Source of the DNA: Bradyrhizobium sp. | GTDB lineage: Bacteria > Pseudomonadota > Alphaproteobacteria > Rhizobiales > Xanthobacteraceae | Assembly: GCA_028290305.1 (NCBI GenBank) | Contig: JAQGKC010000370.1 | Span: 1-24,703, forward strand | Reading direction: 5' to 3' | DNA length: 24,703 bases | Shown: in pieces, positions 1 through 9,229 of the stretch | Position numbering within the stretch: the stretch's first letter is position 1 | How the letters are laid out: every line of letters starts with the position of its first letter | The notes under the pieces: generated by a model | What the model saw: the letters and a program-made list of their open reading frames with translations, nothing else | Told to the model about the DNA's origin: nothing | Databases searched by the model: none | Made by a program: the position numbers and the translations under genes

Positions 1-1
1 T

Positions 2-3000
2 CCGCTGTGGTATAAGGATGCAATCTTTTACGAGCTGCGCGTGCGCTCGTTCTACGACAGCAACGGCGACGGGGTGGGGGATTTTCCGGGCCTGACGCAG
101 AAGCTCGACTATCTGCGCGATCTCGGAATCACGACGATCTGGTTGCTCCCGTTCTATCCGTCGCCGATGCGCGATGACGGCTACGATATCTCCGACTACA
201 CCGGCGTGCATCCCGACTGCGGCACCCTGCATGATTTCAGGAATTTCCTCCGTGCGGCGCACGAGCGCGGACTACGGGTGGTGACGGAGCTGGTGCTCAA
301 CCATACCTCCGACCAGCATCCCTGGTTCCAGCGCGCGCGCCGCTCGCCGCCGGGCAGTCCGTACCGCGACTTTTACGTCTGGAGCGATACGCCCGAGCGC
401 TACAAAGAGGCGCGGGTCATCTTCAAAGACTTCGAGCTGTCGAACTGGACCTGGGATCCGGTGGCGAAGGCCTACTATTGGCATCGCTTCTACTCACATC
501 AGCCGGATCTCAACTATGATAATCCGGCGCTCAAGCGAGCGGCCTTTCGTGCGGTTCACTTCTGGTTCGGGATGGGGGTCGACGGGCTGCGGCTCGATGC
601 GGTGCCTTACCTGTTCGAGCGCGAGGGCACGACCTGCGAGAATCTGCCCGAGACCCACGCCTTCCTGCGCGATCTACGGCGTCACGTGGACGCGAACTTT
701 CCCAATCGGATGCTGCTCGCGGAGGCCAATCAATGGCCTGAGGACGCGGTCACTTATCTCGAAGGCGGCAAGGAATGCCACATGGCGTTCCATTTTCCGA
801 TCATGCCGCGGATGTTCATGGCGGTGCGGATGGAGGATCGGTTTCCGCTGACGGACATCTGGGCGCAGACGCCGCCGATCGATGAGTCTTGCCAGTGGGC
901 GATCTTTCTCCGCAATCATGACGAGCTGACGCTCGAGATGGTGACCGAGGAGGAGCGCGACTTCATGTATCGCGCGTACGCGCGCGAGTCGCGGATGCGG
1001 GTCAACCTGGGCATCCGGCGCAGGCTGGCGCCGCTGCTCGGCAACAATCGCCGCGCGATGGAATTGATGAACGGCCTGTTGCTGTCGCTGCCCGGCACGC
1101 CGGTCATCTATTACGGCGACGAAATCGGGATGGGCGACAATATCTATCTTGGCGACCGCAACGGCGTGCGCACGCCGATGCAATGGACGCCGGACCGCAA
1201 TGGCGGCTTCTCCCGCGCCGACCCCGCGCGGCTTTACGCCCCAACCATCATGGATCCGGTCTACGGCTATGAGTCCGTCAACGTCGAGGCCCAGTCGCGC
1301 AGCCTGTCTTCGCTGCTGAGTGCGACCAAGCGGCTGATCTCGGTGCGAAAGTCGACGCTGGCGTTCGGCCGTGGCACCATGACGTTCATCCGACCGATCA
1401 ATCGCTCGGTACTTGCCTATGTCAGGCAGCACGGCGACGAAGTGATCCTCTGCGTCGCCAACCTGTCGCGGTCCGCACAAGCCACCGAACTCGACCTTTC
1501 GGCGTGGAAGGATCGCGTTCCCCTGGAAATGCTCGGCCGTACGCACTTTCCGGCGATCGGCGAACTGCCCTATATGATTACGCTGGCGCCGTATGGTTTC
1601 TACTGGTTCCAGCTGCGCGAACGCGACAAATCGGAGCACGTCGCACCTTCCGTCGTTCCCGAGTTCGAGACCCTTGTCGTACCGCTCGGCGCGACGTGGA
1701 TGTCGCTGGCCCGCACCCGAGGTGTATTCGAACGCGACGTGTTGCCGACCTATCTGGCGCGAACCCGCTGGTATCCGGAACGTTCAGCAAAGGAAATTCA
1801 ACCAACGCTGACCTCCGCGGTCCCGTTCTGCGATATCGGCGACAACCGTCCCTGGCTTGCCTTTTTTGAGGCGACGCAGCGCGGCGTGATGACGCGTTAC
1901 GTATTGCCGATGCAGATCGAGTGGATGCGGTTCGATCGCGAGCGCTACAACCCCCGCGCATTTGCGGCAGTACGTCAGGGCGCGCGCGAAGGAACGTTGC
2001 TGGACGTTGCGACCGACCAGATCTTCATCGCACTGCTGCTGCGCAATCTCCGCGAATCCCTGACGGTCGAAGAAAACGGCTTGCGACTTGAATTCCGGCC
2101 GACCAGCAAATTTTCCGACCGCCCCGTCAAAACGCCCGAACGTATCCGTGCCGTCGAGACCGAACAATCCAACAGCACGGCGCTGGTGGACAGCGACTAC
2201 GTAGTCAAGCTTTATCGCAAGCTTGAATCCGGCATCAATCCCGAGATCGAGGTCGGCCGGTTTCTGACCGAGGTTGCGGGCTTTGCCAACACGCCGGCGC
2301 TGCTCGGCAGCGTCGAACTGGTCGAAGGCGACAAAAAAAGCGCGATCGCGATCGTTCATGCCTTCGTTGAAAATCAAGGCGACGGCTGGACCGTGACGTC
2401 AGCCTATCTCGATCGCTATGTCGAAGAACAGCGCCTGTTGGCGACCAGCGAACATGCCGGCGAAAGCGAGGAGCAGGTCCCCTATCTGCGTTACATGTCG
2501 CAAACCGGCAAGCGCGTCGCCGAGATGCATCTCGCACTGGCCTGCAGTAACGAATTTCCCGATTTTACACCGGAACCAACCCGGCCTGAGGATGTGCAGC
2601 TCTGGATCGATGGCGTAGCCACCCGCGCCGAGCGGATCTTCGACGCACTGAAGCAGCGGCGCGATGCGTTCAAGGAAACCGATCGTCAGCTTATCGATCA
2701 AATGCTGGCCCAACGCGCGACCTTGCATGACCGCTTGAGCGCGCTGCTTCCGCCTGACATCGACAGTCTGAACATCCGCCACCATGGCGATTTCCATCTC
2801 GGCCAGATGCTGATCGTCAAGGACGATATCTTCATCATCGATTTCGAGGGCGAGCCCCGCCGCCCGCACGCCGAGCGGCGGCGCAAGGCGCCGGCGGCGC
2901 GTGATGTCGCAGGCCTGATCCGTTCGATCGACTACTCTGCGACCGCGGCACTGGAGCGCGCGCTTAAAATAGCGCCCGACGAGCACGGCAAGCTTGGCGC

Positions 3001-3244
3001 GGCGGTTGCGGAATGGCGCGACCGCTCGGCTGCGGCATTTCTTGCCGGCTATCGCGAGACCATGACGGATCGACGTCTATGGCCGGCCGATCCACATGCC
3101 GCCGAACAGATGCTGAATTTCTTCCTGCTCGAAAAAGCGCTCTACGAGATCGAATACGAGTTGGCCCACAGGCCCGATTGGCTGCGCGTCCCGCTGACCG
3201 GGATACTTCGGATATTGTCTCAGCATACCAACGAGGCCTCATGA
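2..3244 (+). CDS. treS: Trehalose synthase / maltokinase fusion protein (5' partial)
   Basis: Bifunctional cytosolic enzyme. The N-terminal GH13 domain interconverts maltose and trehalose. The C-terminal maltokinase (Pep2/Mak) domain phosphorylates maltose to maltose 1-phosphate, the GlgE donor. The frame is open from base 2 ([10 protein letters not shown]) with no start codon before it, so the beginning lies outside the window. The GTG at 41 is internal. About 1080 codons are visible; fusions of this family run near 1100 residues, so only a short N-terminus is probably missing. GH13 motifs visible are [16 protein letters not shown] (nucleophile Asp codon 596-598), LLAEANQWP and FLRNHDEL. The kinase end has HGDFHLGQ (from about 2783) and IIDFEGEP. 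The stop overlaps the glgB start by 4 nt (ATGA), making it the first visible gene of a five-gene operon. A glgE upstream would be expected but cannot be seen. Confidence 0.95.
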   Translation, partial: PLWYKDAIFYELRVRSFYDSNGDGVGDFPGLTQKLDYLRDLGITTIWLLPFYPSPMRDDGYDISDYTGVHPDCGTLHDFRNFLRAAHERGLRVVTELVLNHTSDQHPWFQRARRSPPGSPYRDFYVWSDTPERYKEARVIFKDFELSNWTWDPVAKAYYWHRFYSHQPDLNYDNPALKRAAFRAVHFWFGMGVDGLRLDAVPYLFEREGTTCENLPETHAFLRDLRRHVDANFPNRMLLAEANQWPEDAVTYLEGGKECHMAFHFPIMPRMFMAVRMEDRFPLTDIWAQTPPIDESCQWAIFLRNHDELTLEMVTEEERDFMYRAYARESRMRVNLGIRRRLAPLLGNNRRAMELMNGLLLSLPGTPVIYYGDEIGMGDNIYLGDRNGVRTPMQWTPDRNGGFSRADPARLYAPTIMDPVYGYESVNVEAQSRSLSSLLSATKRLISVRKSTLAFGRGTMTFIRPINRSVLAYVRQHGDEVILCVANLSRSAQATELDLSAWKDRVPLEMLGRTHFPAIGELPYMITLAPYGFYWFQLRERDKSEHVAPSVVPEFETLVVPLGATWMSLARTRGVFERDVLPTYLARTRWYPERSAKEIQPTLTSAVPFCDIGDNRPWLAFFEATQRGVMTRYVLPMQIEWMRFDRERYNPRAFAAVRQGAREGTLLDVATDQIFIALLLRNLRESLTVEENGLRLEFRPTSKFSDRPVKTPERIRAVETEQSNSTALVDSDYVVKLYRKLESGINPEIEVGRFLTEVAGFANTPALLGSVELVEGDKKSAIAIVHAFVENQGDGWTVTSAYLDRYVEEQRLLATSEHAGESEEQVPYLRYMSQTGKRVAEMHLALACSNEFPDFTPEPTRPEDVQLWIDGVATRAERIFDALKQRRDAFKETDRQLIDQMLAQRATLHDRLSALLPPDIDSLNIRHHGDFHLGQMLIVKDDIFIIDFEGEPRRPHAERRRKAPAARDVAGLIRSIDYSATAALERALKIAPDEHGKLGAAVAEWRDRSAAAFLAGYRETMTDRRLWPADPHAAEQMLNFFLLEKALYEIEYELAHRPDWLRVPLTGILRILSQHTNEAS

Positions 3245-5388
3245 CCAAACTGTCTGCGGAGGCCTATGCGATCGTGGAAGGCCGCCACTCCGACCCGTTT
3301 CACTATCTCGGCCTTCATACCGAGGGCGACGAGACCGTGGTACGTGCGTTCCTGCCGGAAGCATCGAAGGTCGATGCGATCGACGAGCACGGAGGAACGG
3401 CGGAGCTTAAGCGCATTCATGATGCCGGGCTGTTCGCGGGAGCGCTGCCGAACGGCTCGAAGCGCTACCAGTTGCGCGCCCGCTTCGGCGATAACGTGGT
3501 CGATCTCGACGATCCCTACCGCTTTCCGCCGATACTGAGCGATTTCGATCTGTACCTGCTGGGTGAAGGCACCCATCAGCGGATTTACGACAAACTTGGC
3601 GCGCATCCGATGACCCTGGATGGCGTCGACGGTGTGGCTTTCGTGGTGCTCGCCCCCAATGCGCGGCGGGTCAGCGTTGTCGGAGATTTCAATTTCTGGA
3701 ATGCGCGGCGGCATCCGATGCGGGTGCGCGGCATCGGCTATTGGGAATTGTTCGTACCCCACGCCACAACAGGCGATCATTATAAATTCGATATTATCGG
3801 CCCGCAGGGCCAGCACTTGCCGCTGAAGTCCGATCCGATGGCGTTTGCCGCGGAGGTGCGCCCCAGCACCGCATCGATTATTATCGACGAGACCAAGCTG
3901 CCGCATCCGCGCCCGGCACCTGCCAACGTCAACGCGCTAAGCGCGCCGATGTCGATCTATGAGGTTCATCTCGGCTCGTGGCGGCGCAAGGGCAACAACG
4001 AATGGCTGACCTATCGCGATCTGGCCGAGCAGCTCCCGCGTTATGTCCGCGATCTCGGCTTTACCCACCTTGAATTTCTGCCGATCAACGAACACCCGTT
4101 CGACGGCTCGTGGGGCTATCAGCCGACCGGCCTGTACGCGCCCACCAGCCGGTTCGGCAAACCCGATGATTTTTCCGCTTTGGTCGACGCCTGCCATCGC
4201 GAGGGTCTCGGCGTGATGCTGGACTGGGTGCCCGGGCATTTTCCCGACGACCCGCACGGCCTCGGCAATTTCGACGGCACCGCGCTGTATGAACATGCCA
4301 ATCCGCTGCAGGGCCGTCACCTCGATTGGGGCACGCTGATCTACAATTACGGCCGAACGGAAGTCGTCAATTTTCTGGTATCGAACGCGCTGTTCTGGCT
4401 GGAACGTTATGCCATCGACGGTCTGCGTGTCGATGCGGTCGCTTCGATGCTGTATCTCGACTACAGCCGGCCCGCCGGAGGCTGGATTCCCAACAAATAT
4501 GGCGGCCGGGAAAATCTCGAAGCCATCGATTTCCTGCGCCGCTTCAACACCGAAGTGTACGCCCGCTTTCCGCAGGCCACCACGGCCGCTGAAGAGTCAA
4601 CTGCATGGCCGCAGGTGTCGCGCCCGGTCGAATATGGCGGGCTCGGCTTTGGTTACAAATGGAATATGGGCTGGATGCACGACACGCTGAACTACATCAG
4701 CAAGGATCCGATCCACCGCAAGCACCATCACGGCGATATCCTGTTCGGCCTGCACTACGCGTTTTCAGAAAATTTCATCCTGCCGCTGTCGCACGACGAA
4801 GTCGTCCACGGCAAGCGCTCGATCCTGGGACGGATGCCCGGCGACGAGTGGCAGCGCTTTGCCAATCTGCGCGCCTATTACAGCTTCATGTTCGGACATC
4901 CCGGCAAGAAGCTGATGTTCATGGGCTGCGAGTTCGCCCAGGAACGCGAATGGAGCCATGACCGTTCGCTCGACTGGCATCTGCTCGAACAGAAAAATCA
5001 CGCCGGCATCCAGTCGCTGATCCACGATCTCAACAGACTCTATCGCGCCCTACCGGCGCTGCACGAGATGGACTGCGATCAATCCGGTTTTGAATGGATC
5101 GTGACCGACGACGCCGGCGGCAACGTGTTCGCCTGGATTCGAAAGGGCAACGATGCACGCGCGCGCTGCCTTGTCGTCGTGAATTTTTCGCCGAATGTAT
5201 ATCACAACTACCGCGTTCGCGTGCCATTCGTCGGCAAGTGGCGCGAGGTTCTCAATTCAGACTCCGCGCATTATGGCGGCAGCAATGTCGGGAACGTCGG
5301 CGAGGTCCGGACGTTGGATGGTCTGGTGCCCGAACTCAATCTCACCATCCCGCCGTTGGCCGCCATATTTCTCGTACCGGAAGGCTGA
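3241..5388 (+). CDS. glgB: 1,4-alpha-glucan branching enzyme GlgB
   Basis: Cytosolic GH13 enzyme that cuts alpha-1,4 glucan chains and re-attaches them by alpha-1,6 bonds, creating branches in glycogen. The 715-residue length is close to typical bacterial GlgB (about 730). The N-terminus ([11 protein letters not shown]) matches the extra N1 module, followed by a CBM48-type beta module (residues about 110-215) and the catalytic barrel. Catalytic motifs are [25 protein letters not shown] (nucleophile D398), AEEST (E451) and [10 protein letters not shown] (D519). An upstream in-frame extension to 3013 exists, but ATG 3241 is preferred because it overlaps the treS stop as ATGA and begins the family-like sequence. 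glgX starts 2 nt after its stop. In this operon it probably branches the glucan built by the TreS-Mak/GlgE route as well as the classical GlgA route. Confidence 0.97.
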   Translation: MTKLSAEAYAIVEGRHSDPFHYLGLHTEGDETVVRAFLPEASKVDAIDEHGGTAELKRIHDAGLFAGALPNGSKRYQLRARFGDNVVDLDDPYRFPPILSDFDLYLLGEGTHQRIYDKLGAHPMTLDGVDGVAFVVLAPNARRVSVVGDFNFWNARRHPMRVRGIGYWELFVPHATTGDHYKFDIIGPQGQHLPLKSDPMAFAAEVRPSTASIIIDETKLPHPRPAPANVNALSAPMSIYEVHLGSWRRKGNNEWLTYRDLAEQLPRYVRDLGFTHLEFLPINEHPFDGSWGYQPTGLYAPTSRFGKPDDFSALVDACHREGLGVMLDWVPGHFPDDPHGLGNFDGTALYEHANPLQGRHLDWGTLIYNYGRTEVVNFLVSNALFWLERYAIDGLRVDAVASMLYLDYSRPAGGWIPNKYGGRENLEAIDFLRRFNTEVYARFPQATTAAEESTAWPQVSRPVEYGGLGFGYKWNMGWMHDTLNYISKDPIHRKHHHGDILFGLHYAFSENFILPLSHDEVVHGKRSILGRMPGDEWQRFANLRAYYSFMFGHPGKKLMFMGCEFAQEREWSHDRSLDWHLLEQKNHAGIQSLIHDLNRLYRALPALHEMDCDQSGFEWIVTDDAGGNVFAWIRKGNDARARCLVVVNFSPNVYHNYRVRVPFVGKWREVLNSDSAHYGGSNVGNVGEVRTLDGLVPELNLTIPPLAAIFLVPEG

Positions 5389-5390
5389 GC

Positions 5391-7466
5391 ATGCGACTGT
5401 CTGCCGGAACGTCCTCACGCCTCGGCGCAAGCTGGGACGGCCGGGGCACCAATTTTGCGTTGTTTTCCGCCAACGCGCAAAAAGTCGAGCTTTGTCTGTT
5501 CGACAGTCAGGGACGTCGCGAACTCGAACGCATCGAACTACCCGAGCGCAGCGAAGACGTCTGGCACGGCTATCTGAACGACGTTTCACCCGGTCAACTC
5601 TACGGCTATCGCGTTCATGGGCCCTACGAGCCCGAACACGGTCACCGCTTCAACGCCAACAAGTTGCTGCTCGATCCCTATGCCAGGCGCCTTGCTGGGC
5701 GGCTGGTATGGAGCGATGCGCATTTCGCCTATCGCACCGGCAGCGCGCGCGAGGACCTCTCGTTCGATCGGCGCGACAATGCACGCGGCATGCCGAAGGC
5801 CGTCGTCGTTGACGAAACCTTTAACTGGGGACGTCGCGAGACACGGCCCAACATCGCCTGGGAAGACACCATCATCTATGAAGCACACGTCAAGGGCCTG
5901 ACGCAGAAGCGCGAAGACGTGCCGCCGAATCTGCGCGGCACCTATGGCGGGCTGTCTTCGCCGGCCATGATCAATCATCTCAAACGCCTCGGCGTCACCT
6001 CGATCGAGCTGCTGCCGATTCACGGTCTTGTTGACGACCGGACGCTGGTCGAAAAGAAGCTGGTCAACTACTGGGGTTACAACACGCTGTCATTTTTCGC
6101 GCCAGAACCGCGCTACTCGCAGGACAACCCACTCGACGCCTTCCGCACCACGGTGGCGCGGCTGCACGACGCCGGCATCGAGGTGATGCTCGATGTCGTC
6201 TACAATCACACCGCGGAGGGCAACCATATGGGCCCGACGCTATCGTTCCGCGGCATCGACAACGCCTCTTATTACTGGCTGAAGCCGGACAATCCGCGAT
6301 TCTACGACGATTTCACCGGTTGCGGCAGTTCGGTCAACCTGACGCATCCGCGCGTTCTCCAGATGGTGATGGATTCGCTGCGCTACTGGGTCGAGGTCTG
6401 CCATGTCGATGGCTTCCGGTTCGATCTCGCCACCACACTGGCGCGCGGACCGAATGGATTCGACCGTAACGCCTCATTCCTCACCGCGGTCCGGCAAGAC
6501 CCCGTGCTCGCGTCGGTGAAGCTGGTCGCCGAACCCTGGGATCTCGGCATGGGCGGTTATCAGGTCGGCGCGTTTCCGTCGCAGTGGTCGGAATGGAACG
6601 ACCGTTACCGCAGTGCGATGCGACGGTACTGGAGCGGCGAAGGCAGCCTGATTGGCGAAGTGTCGGGCCGCATGACCGGCTCGTCCGACCTGTTCAACCA
6701 CGATGGCCGCGCGCCACGCGCCGGCGTCAATCATATCACCGTGCATGACGGCTTCACGCTGGCCGATCTGTTCAGCTACAACGAAAAACATAACGAGGCC
6801 AACGGCGAAGACAATCGCGACGGCTCCAGCGATAACCACAGCAACAATTGCGGCCATGAAGGCCCGACCGACGATCCGGCGATTGTCGCGCTTCGCCGCC
6901 AGCTTCGGAAAAACCAGCTCGCGTGCCTGCTGCTGGCGCAGGGCCTGCCGCTGATCCTGGCCGGCGATGAAGTCGGCAACACCCAGAACGGCAACAACAA
7001 TGCCTACTGCCAGGACAACGAGGTAGGTTGGGTCGGCTGGGAAGGCCTTGGCCGGGATGGCGACGATCTCATCGATTTCGTCGGCCACATGACCGAGATA
7101 CGAAAGCGTTTCCCGCAAATCCGCGCGCGCCGCTGGCTCGATGGACGGCGCCCGGATGGATCCTACGGCGTGTTGTGGCTGACGCCGGCGGCCGAAGAGA
7201 TGAAGGAGCAGGACTGGAATTTTCCGGAAGGCCGGTTTCTCGCTTATGTGCTCGGGCCTGTCGAGCAAAGACAGCCGCCGATTTTCATCGTGCTGAACGC
7301 CGCACCCGAGGAGATCGCGTTCAAGATCCCCAAGATGCCGGAATACAAATCCTGGCTGCAGGTGCTGAACACCGCGGACGTTAAACAGGCGCCCGCGGAC
7401 TTTGCGTCAGGAAGCGATGCAAAAGCGCCTCCCCGCTCGGTTCTTGCATTTGCGGGTTCGGCATGA
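5391..7466 (+). CDS. glgX: Glycogen debranching enzyme GlgX
   Basis: GH13 isoamylase-type enzyme that hydrolyses alpha-1,6 branch points of glycogen or limit dextrins and releases linear maltodextrins. It has 691 residues, similar to known GlgX/TreX proteins. An N-terminal CBM48 module (residues about 1-120: GTNFALFSANAQKVELCLFD, YGYRVHGPY) precedes the barrel. Catalytic motifs are DVVYNHTAE, GFRFDLATTL (nucleophile D345), VAEPWDLG (acid/base E381) and VHDGF. ATG 5391 is chosen because it lies 2 nt after the glgB stop and starts the recognisable N-terminus; the longer in-frame extension upstream lies inside glgB. It sits directly before treZ and treY, like TreX in other organisms. Debranched linear chains would be the substrate of TreY. 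TreX is the alternative name, and no feature separates the two. Confidence 0.95.
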   Translation: MRLSAGTSSRLGASWDGRGTNFALFSANAQKVELCLFDSQGRRELERIELPERSEDVWHGYLNDVSPGQLYGYRVHGPYEPEHGHRFNANKLLLDPYARRLAGRLVWSDAHFAYRTGSAREDLSFDRRDNARGMPKAVVVDETFNWGRRETRPNIAWEDTIIYEAHVKGLTQKREDVPPNLRGTYGGLSSPAMINHLKRLGVTSIELLPIHGLVDDRTLVEKKLVNYWGYNTLSFFAPEPRYSQDNPLDAFRTTVARLHDAGIEVMLDVVYNHTAEGNHMGPTLSFRGIDNASYYWLKPDNPRFYDDFTGCGSSVNLTHPRVLQMVMDSLRYWVEVCHVDGFRFDLATTLARGPNGFDRNASFLTAVRQDPVLASVKLVAEPWDLGMGGYQVGAFPSQWSEWNDRYRSAMRRYWSGEGSLIGEVSGRMTGSSDLFNHDGRAPRAGVNHITVHDGFTLADLFSYNEKHNEANGEDNRDGSSDNHSNNCGHEGPTDDPAIVALRRQLRKNQLACLLLAQGLPLILAGDEVGNTQNGNNNAYCQDNEVGWVGWEGLGRDGDDLIDFVGHMTEIRKRFPQIRARRWLDGRRPDGSYGVLWLTPAAEEMKEQDWNFPEGRFLAYVLGPVEQRQPPIFIVLNAAPEEIAFKIPKMPEYKSWLQVLNTADVKQAPADFASGSDAKAPPRSVLAFAGSA

Positions 7467-9229
7467 ATGCGCGGCGATTTGGCCCAAAGCTGACGCCGGA
7501 CGGCGCGTCGTTTCGTCTATGGGCGCCGGCGGCCAAACGCGTCGATCTGCTGCTGGAAAAATCCTACCCCGTGCGACGCGGCGAAGACGGCTGGTTTTCA
7601 GCCGATATATCGGGCGTAAGAGCCGGCTCTCGGTACAAATTCAGGATCGACGACGAGATCGATGTGCCCGATCCGGCTTCCGCCTTTCAGCCCGATGATG
7701 TTTCGGGCCCCAGCGAAGTGATCGATCACGCGAGCTACAAGTGGCGTGCCTCGGACTGGCGTGGACGCCCGTGGCCGGAAACAGTGGCGATTGAAACCCA
7801 TGTCGGCACCTTCACGCAAGAAGGCACCTACCGCGCCATGATCGGCAAGCTCGATCATCTGGTCGCGACCGGGATCACCGCGCTGGAATTGATGCCGCTG
7901 GCGGATTTCGCAGGCCGACGCAACTGGGGCTATGATGGCGTGCTGTGGTACGCGCCCGACAGCGCCTATGGACGCCCCGACGATCTCAAAGCCCTGATCG
8001 ATGAGGCGCATCTGCGCGGGCTGATGGTGTTTCTCGACGTGGTCTACAATCACTTCGGACCCGAAGGAAATTACCTCGGCCGGTATGCGCCGAGCTTTTT
8101 TACCGATGCGCAGACCCCCTGGGGCAGCGCGATCGATTATCGGGTGCGGGAGGTGCGCGACTTCGCCATTGAAAACGCGCTGTACTGGCTGGGCGAATAT
8201 CGTTTCGACGGGCTGCGGCTGGATGCAGTGCACGCCATCGCCGAGCCCGGCGAGATCTCGATGCTGCACGAGCTCAGCCGCGCGGTCGGCGACCTCGCCA
8301 CCGAAACAGGCCGGCATATTCATCTGGTGCTTGAGAACGACGACAACGCCGCGAGCCTTCTCGATGCTGACGAAGGCGCGCCGCGCGGCAAATACCGCGC
8401 GCAGTGGAACGACGATTATCACCATGCCTGGCATGTGCTGCTGACAGGGGAAACCCACGGCTATTACAGCGACTATCGGCGCTCGCCGCTTACCGACGTC
8501 GCACGGGCGCTTGGCTCAGGCTTTGTCTATCAGGGTGAAGCGTCCGCGCATCGCGGCGGGCAATTGCGCGGCGAGCCGAGCGGCGAACTCACCCCGACCG
8601 CGTTCATCAACTTCCTGCAGAACCATGACCAGATCGGCAACCGCGCCCTCGGCGACCGGCTCGAAAGCAATGCAAGCGCCAGCGCGATCGAGGCCGCACT
8701 GGCGATTACGTTGTTGGCGCCAATGATCCCCATGCTGTTCATGGGCGAGGAATGGGGTTCGAAAACGCCGTTTCCGTTCTTCTGCGATTTCCACGGTGAC
8801 CTCGCGGAGGCCGTTCGCAAGGGCCGACGCAAGGAATTCACCGGAGCCTATGCGAAATACGGCGATGAGATTCCGGATCCGCTTGGTCCATCGACCTTTC
8901 AATCCGCGGTACTGGATTGGGATGAGCGAAACGTGGCGACGGGACACCAGCGGCTCGCGCTGGTGCAGGAGCTGCTTTCGATCCGACGGAGAGAAATCGT
9001 TCCCCGGCTGGCCGGCGCGGCCTTCGGCGATGCACATGTGTCGGACAACGGCTTGCTGACGGCGAGCTGGCGCATGGGTGATGGCGCGACACTTCGACTG
9101 AGAGCCAACCTGTCACCTGTCAAGATCGCCCACGAACCAGGCGAAATGACCGGCGCCCAAATCTGGGGTGGCGAGACCGGCAATATCATCCCGCCATGGT
9201 CGGTGTTCTGGCGCATCGGAGGTCGATAA
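7463..9229 (+). CDS. treZ: Malto-oligosyltrehalose trehalohydrolase TreZ
   Basis: GH13 enzyme that releases free trehalose from the non-reducing maltooligosyl-trehalose made by TreY. At 588 residues it has the family's normal length. An N-terminal CBM48-like domain (FRLWAPAAKRVDLLLE) is followed by the barrel with DVVYNHFGPEGNYL, GLRLDAVHAI (nucleophile D254), LVLENDDN (E291, with the END signature typical of TreZ rather than GlgB) and FLQNHDQIGNRALGDRL. The start ATG overlaps the glgX stop (ATGA). Its stop shares one base with the treY start (TAATG). Both junctions point to translational coupling and matched synthesis with its partner TreY. It acts in the cytosol on glycogen-derived chains. 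Confidence 0.96.
   Translation: MNARRFGPKLTPDGASFRLWAPAAKRVDLLLEKSYPVRRGEDGWFSADISGVRAGSRYKFRIDDEIDVPDPASAFQPDDVSGPSEVIDHASYKWRASDWRGRPWPETVAIETHVGTFTQEGTYRAMIGKLDHLVATGITALELMPLADFAGRRNWGYDGVLWYAPDSAYGRPDDLKALIDEAHLRGLMVFLDVVYNHFGPEGNYLGRYAPSFFTDAQTPWGSAIDYRVREVRDFAIENALYWLGEYRFDGLRLDAVHAIAEPGEISMLHELSRAVGDLATETGRHIHLVLENDDNAASLLDADEGAPRGKYRAQWNDDYHHAWHVLLTGETHGYYSDYRRSPLTDVARALGSGFVYQGEASAHRGGQLRGEPSGELTPTAFINFLQNHDQIGNRALGDRLESNASASAIEAALAITLLAPMIPMLFMGEEWGSKTPFPFFCDFHGDLAEAVRKGRRKEFTGAYAKYGDEIPDPLGPSTFQSAVLDWDERNVATGHQRLALVQELLSIRRREIVPRLAGAAFGDAHVSDNGLLTASWRMGDGATLRLRANLSPVKIAHEPGEMTGAQIWGGETGNIIPPWSVFWRIGGR

Noticed and set aside
674..1639. Long open frame antisense to treS (321 codons)
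   Set aside because: It lies entirely opposite a well-supported GH13 coding sequence, has no family resemblance, and is a typical GC-rich shadow frame.
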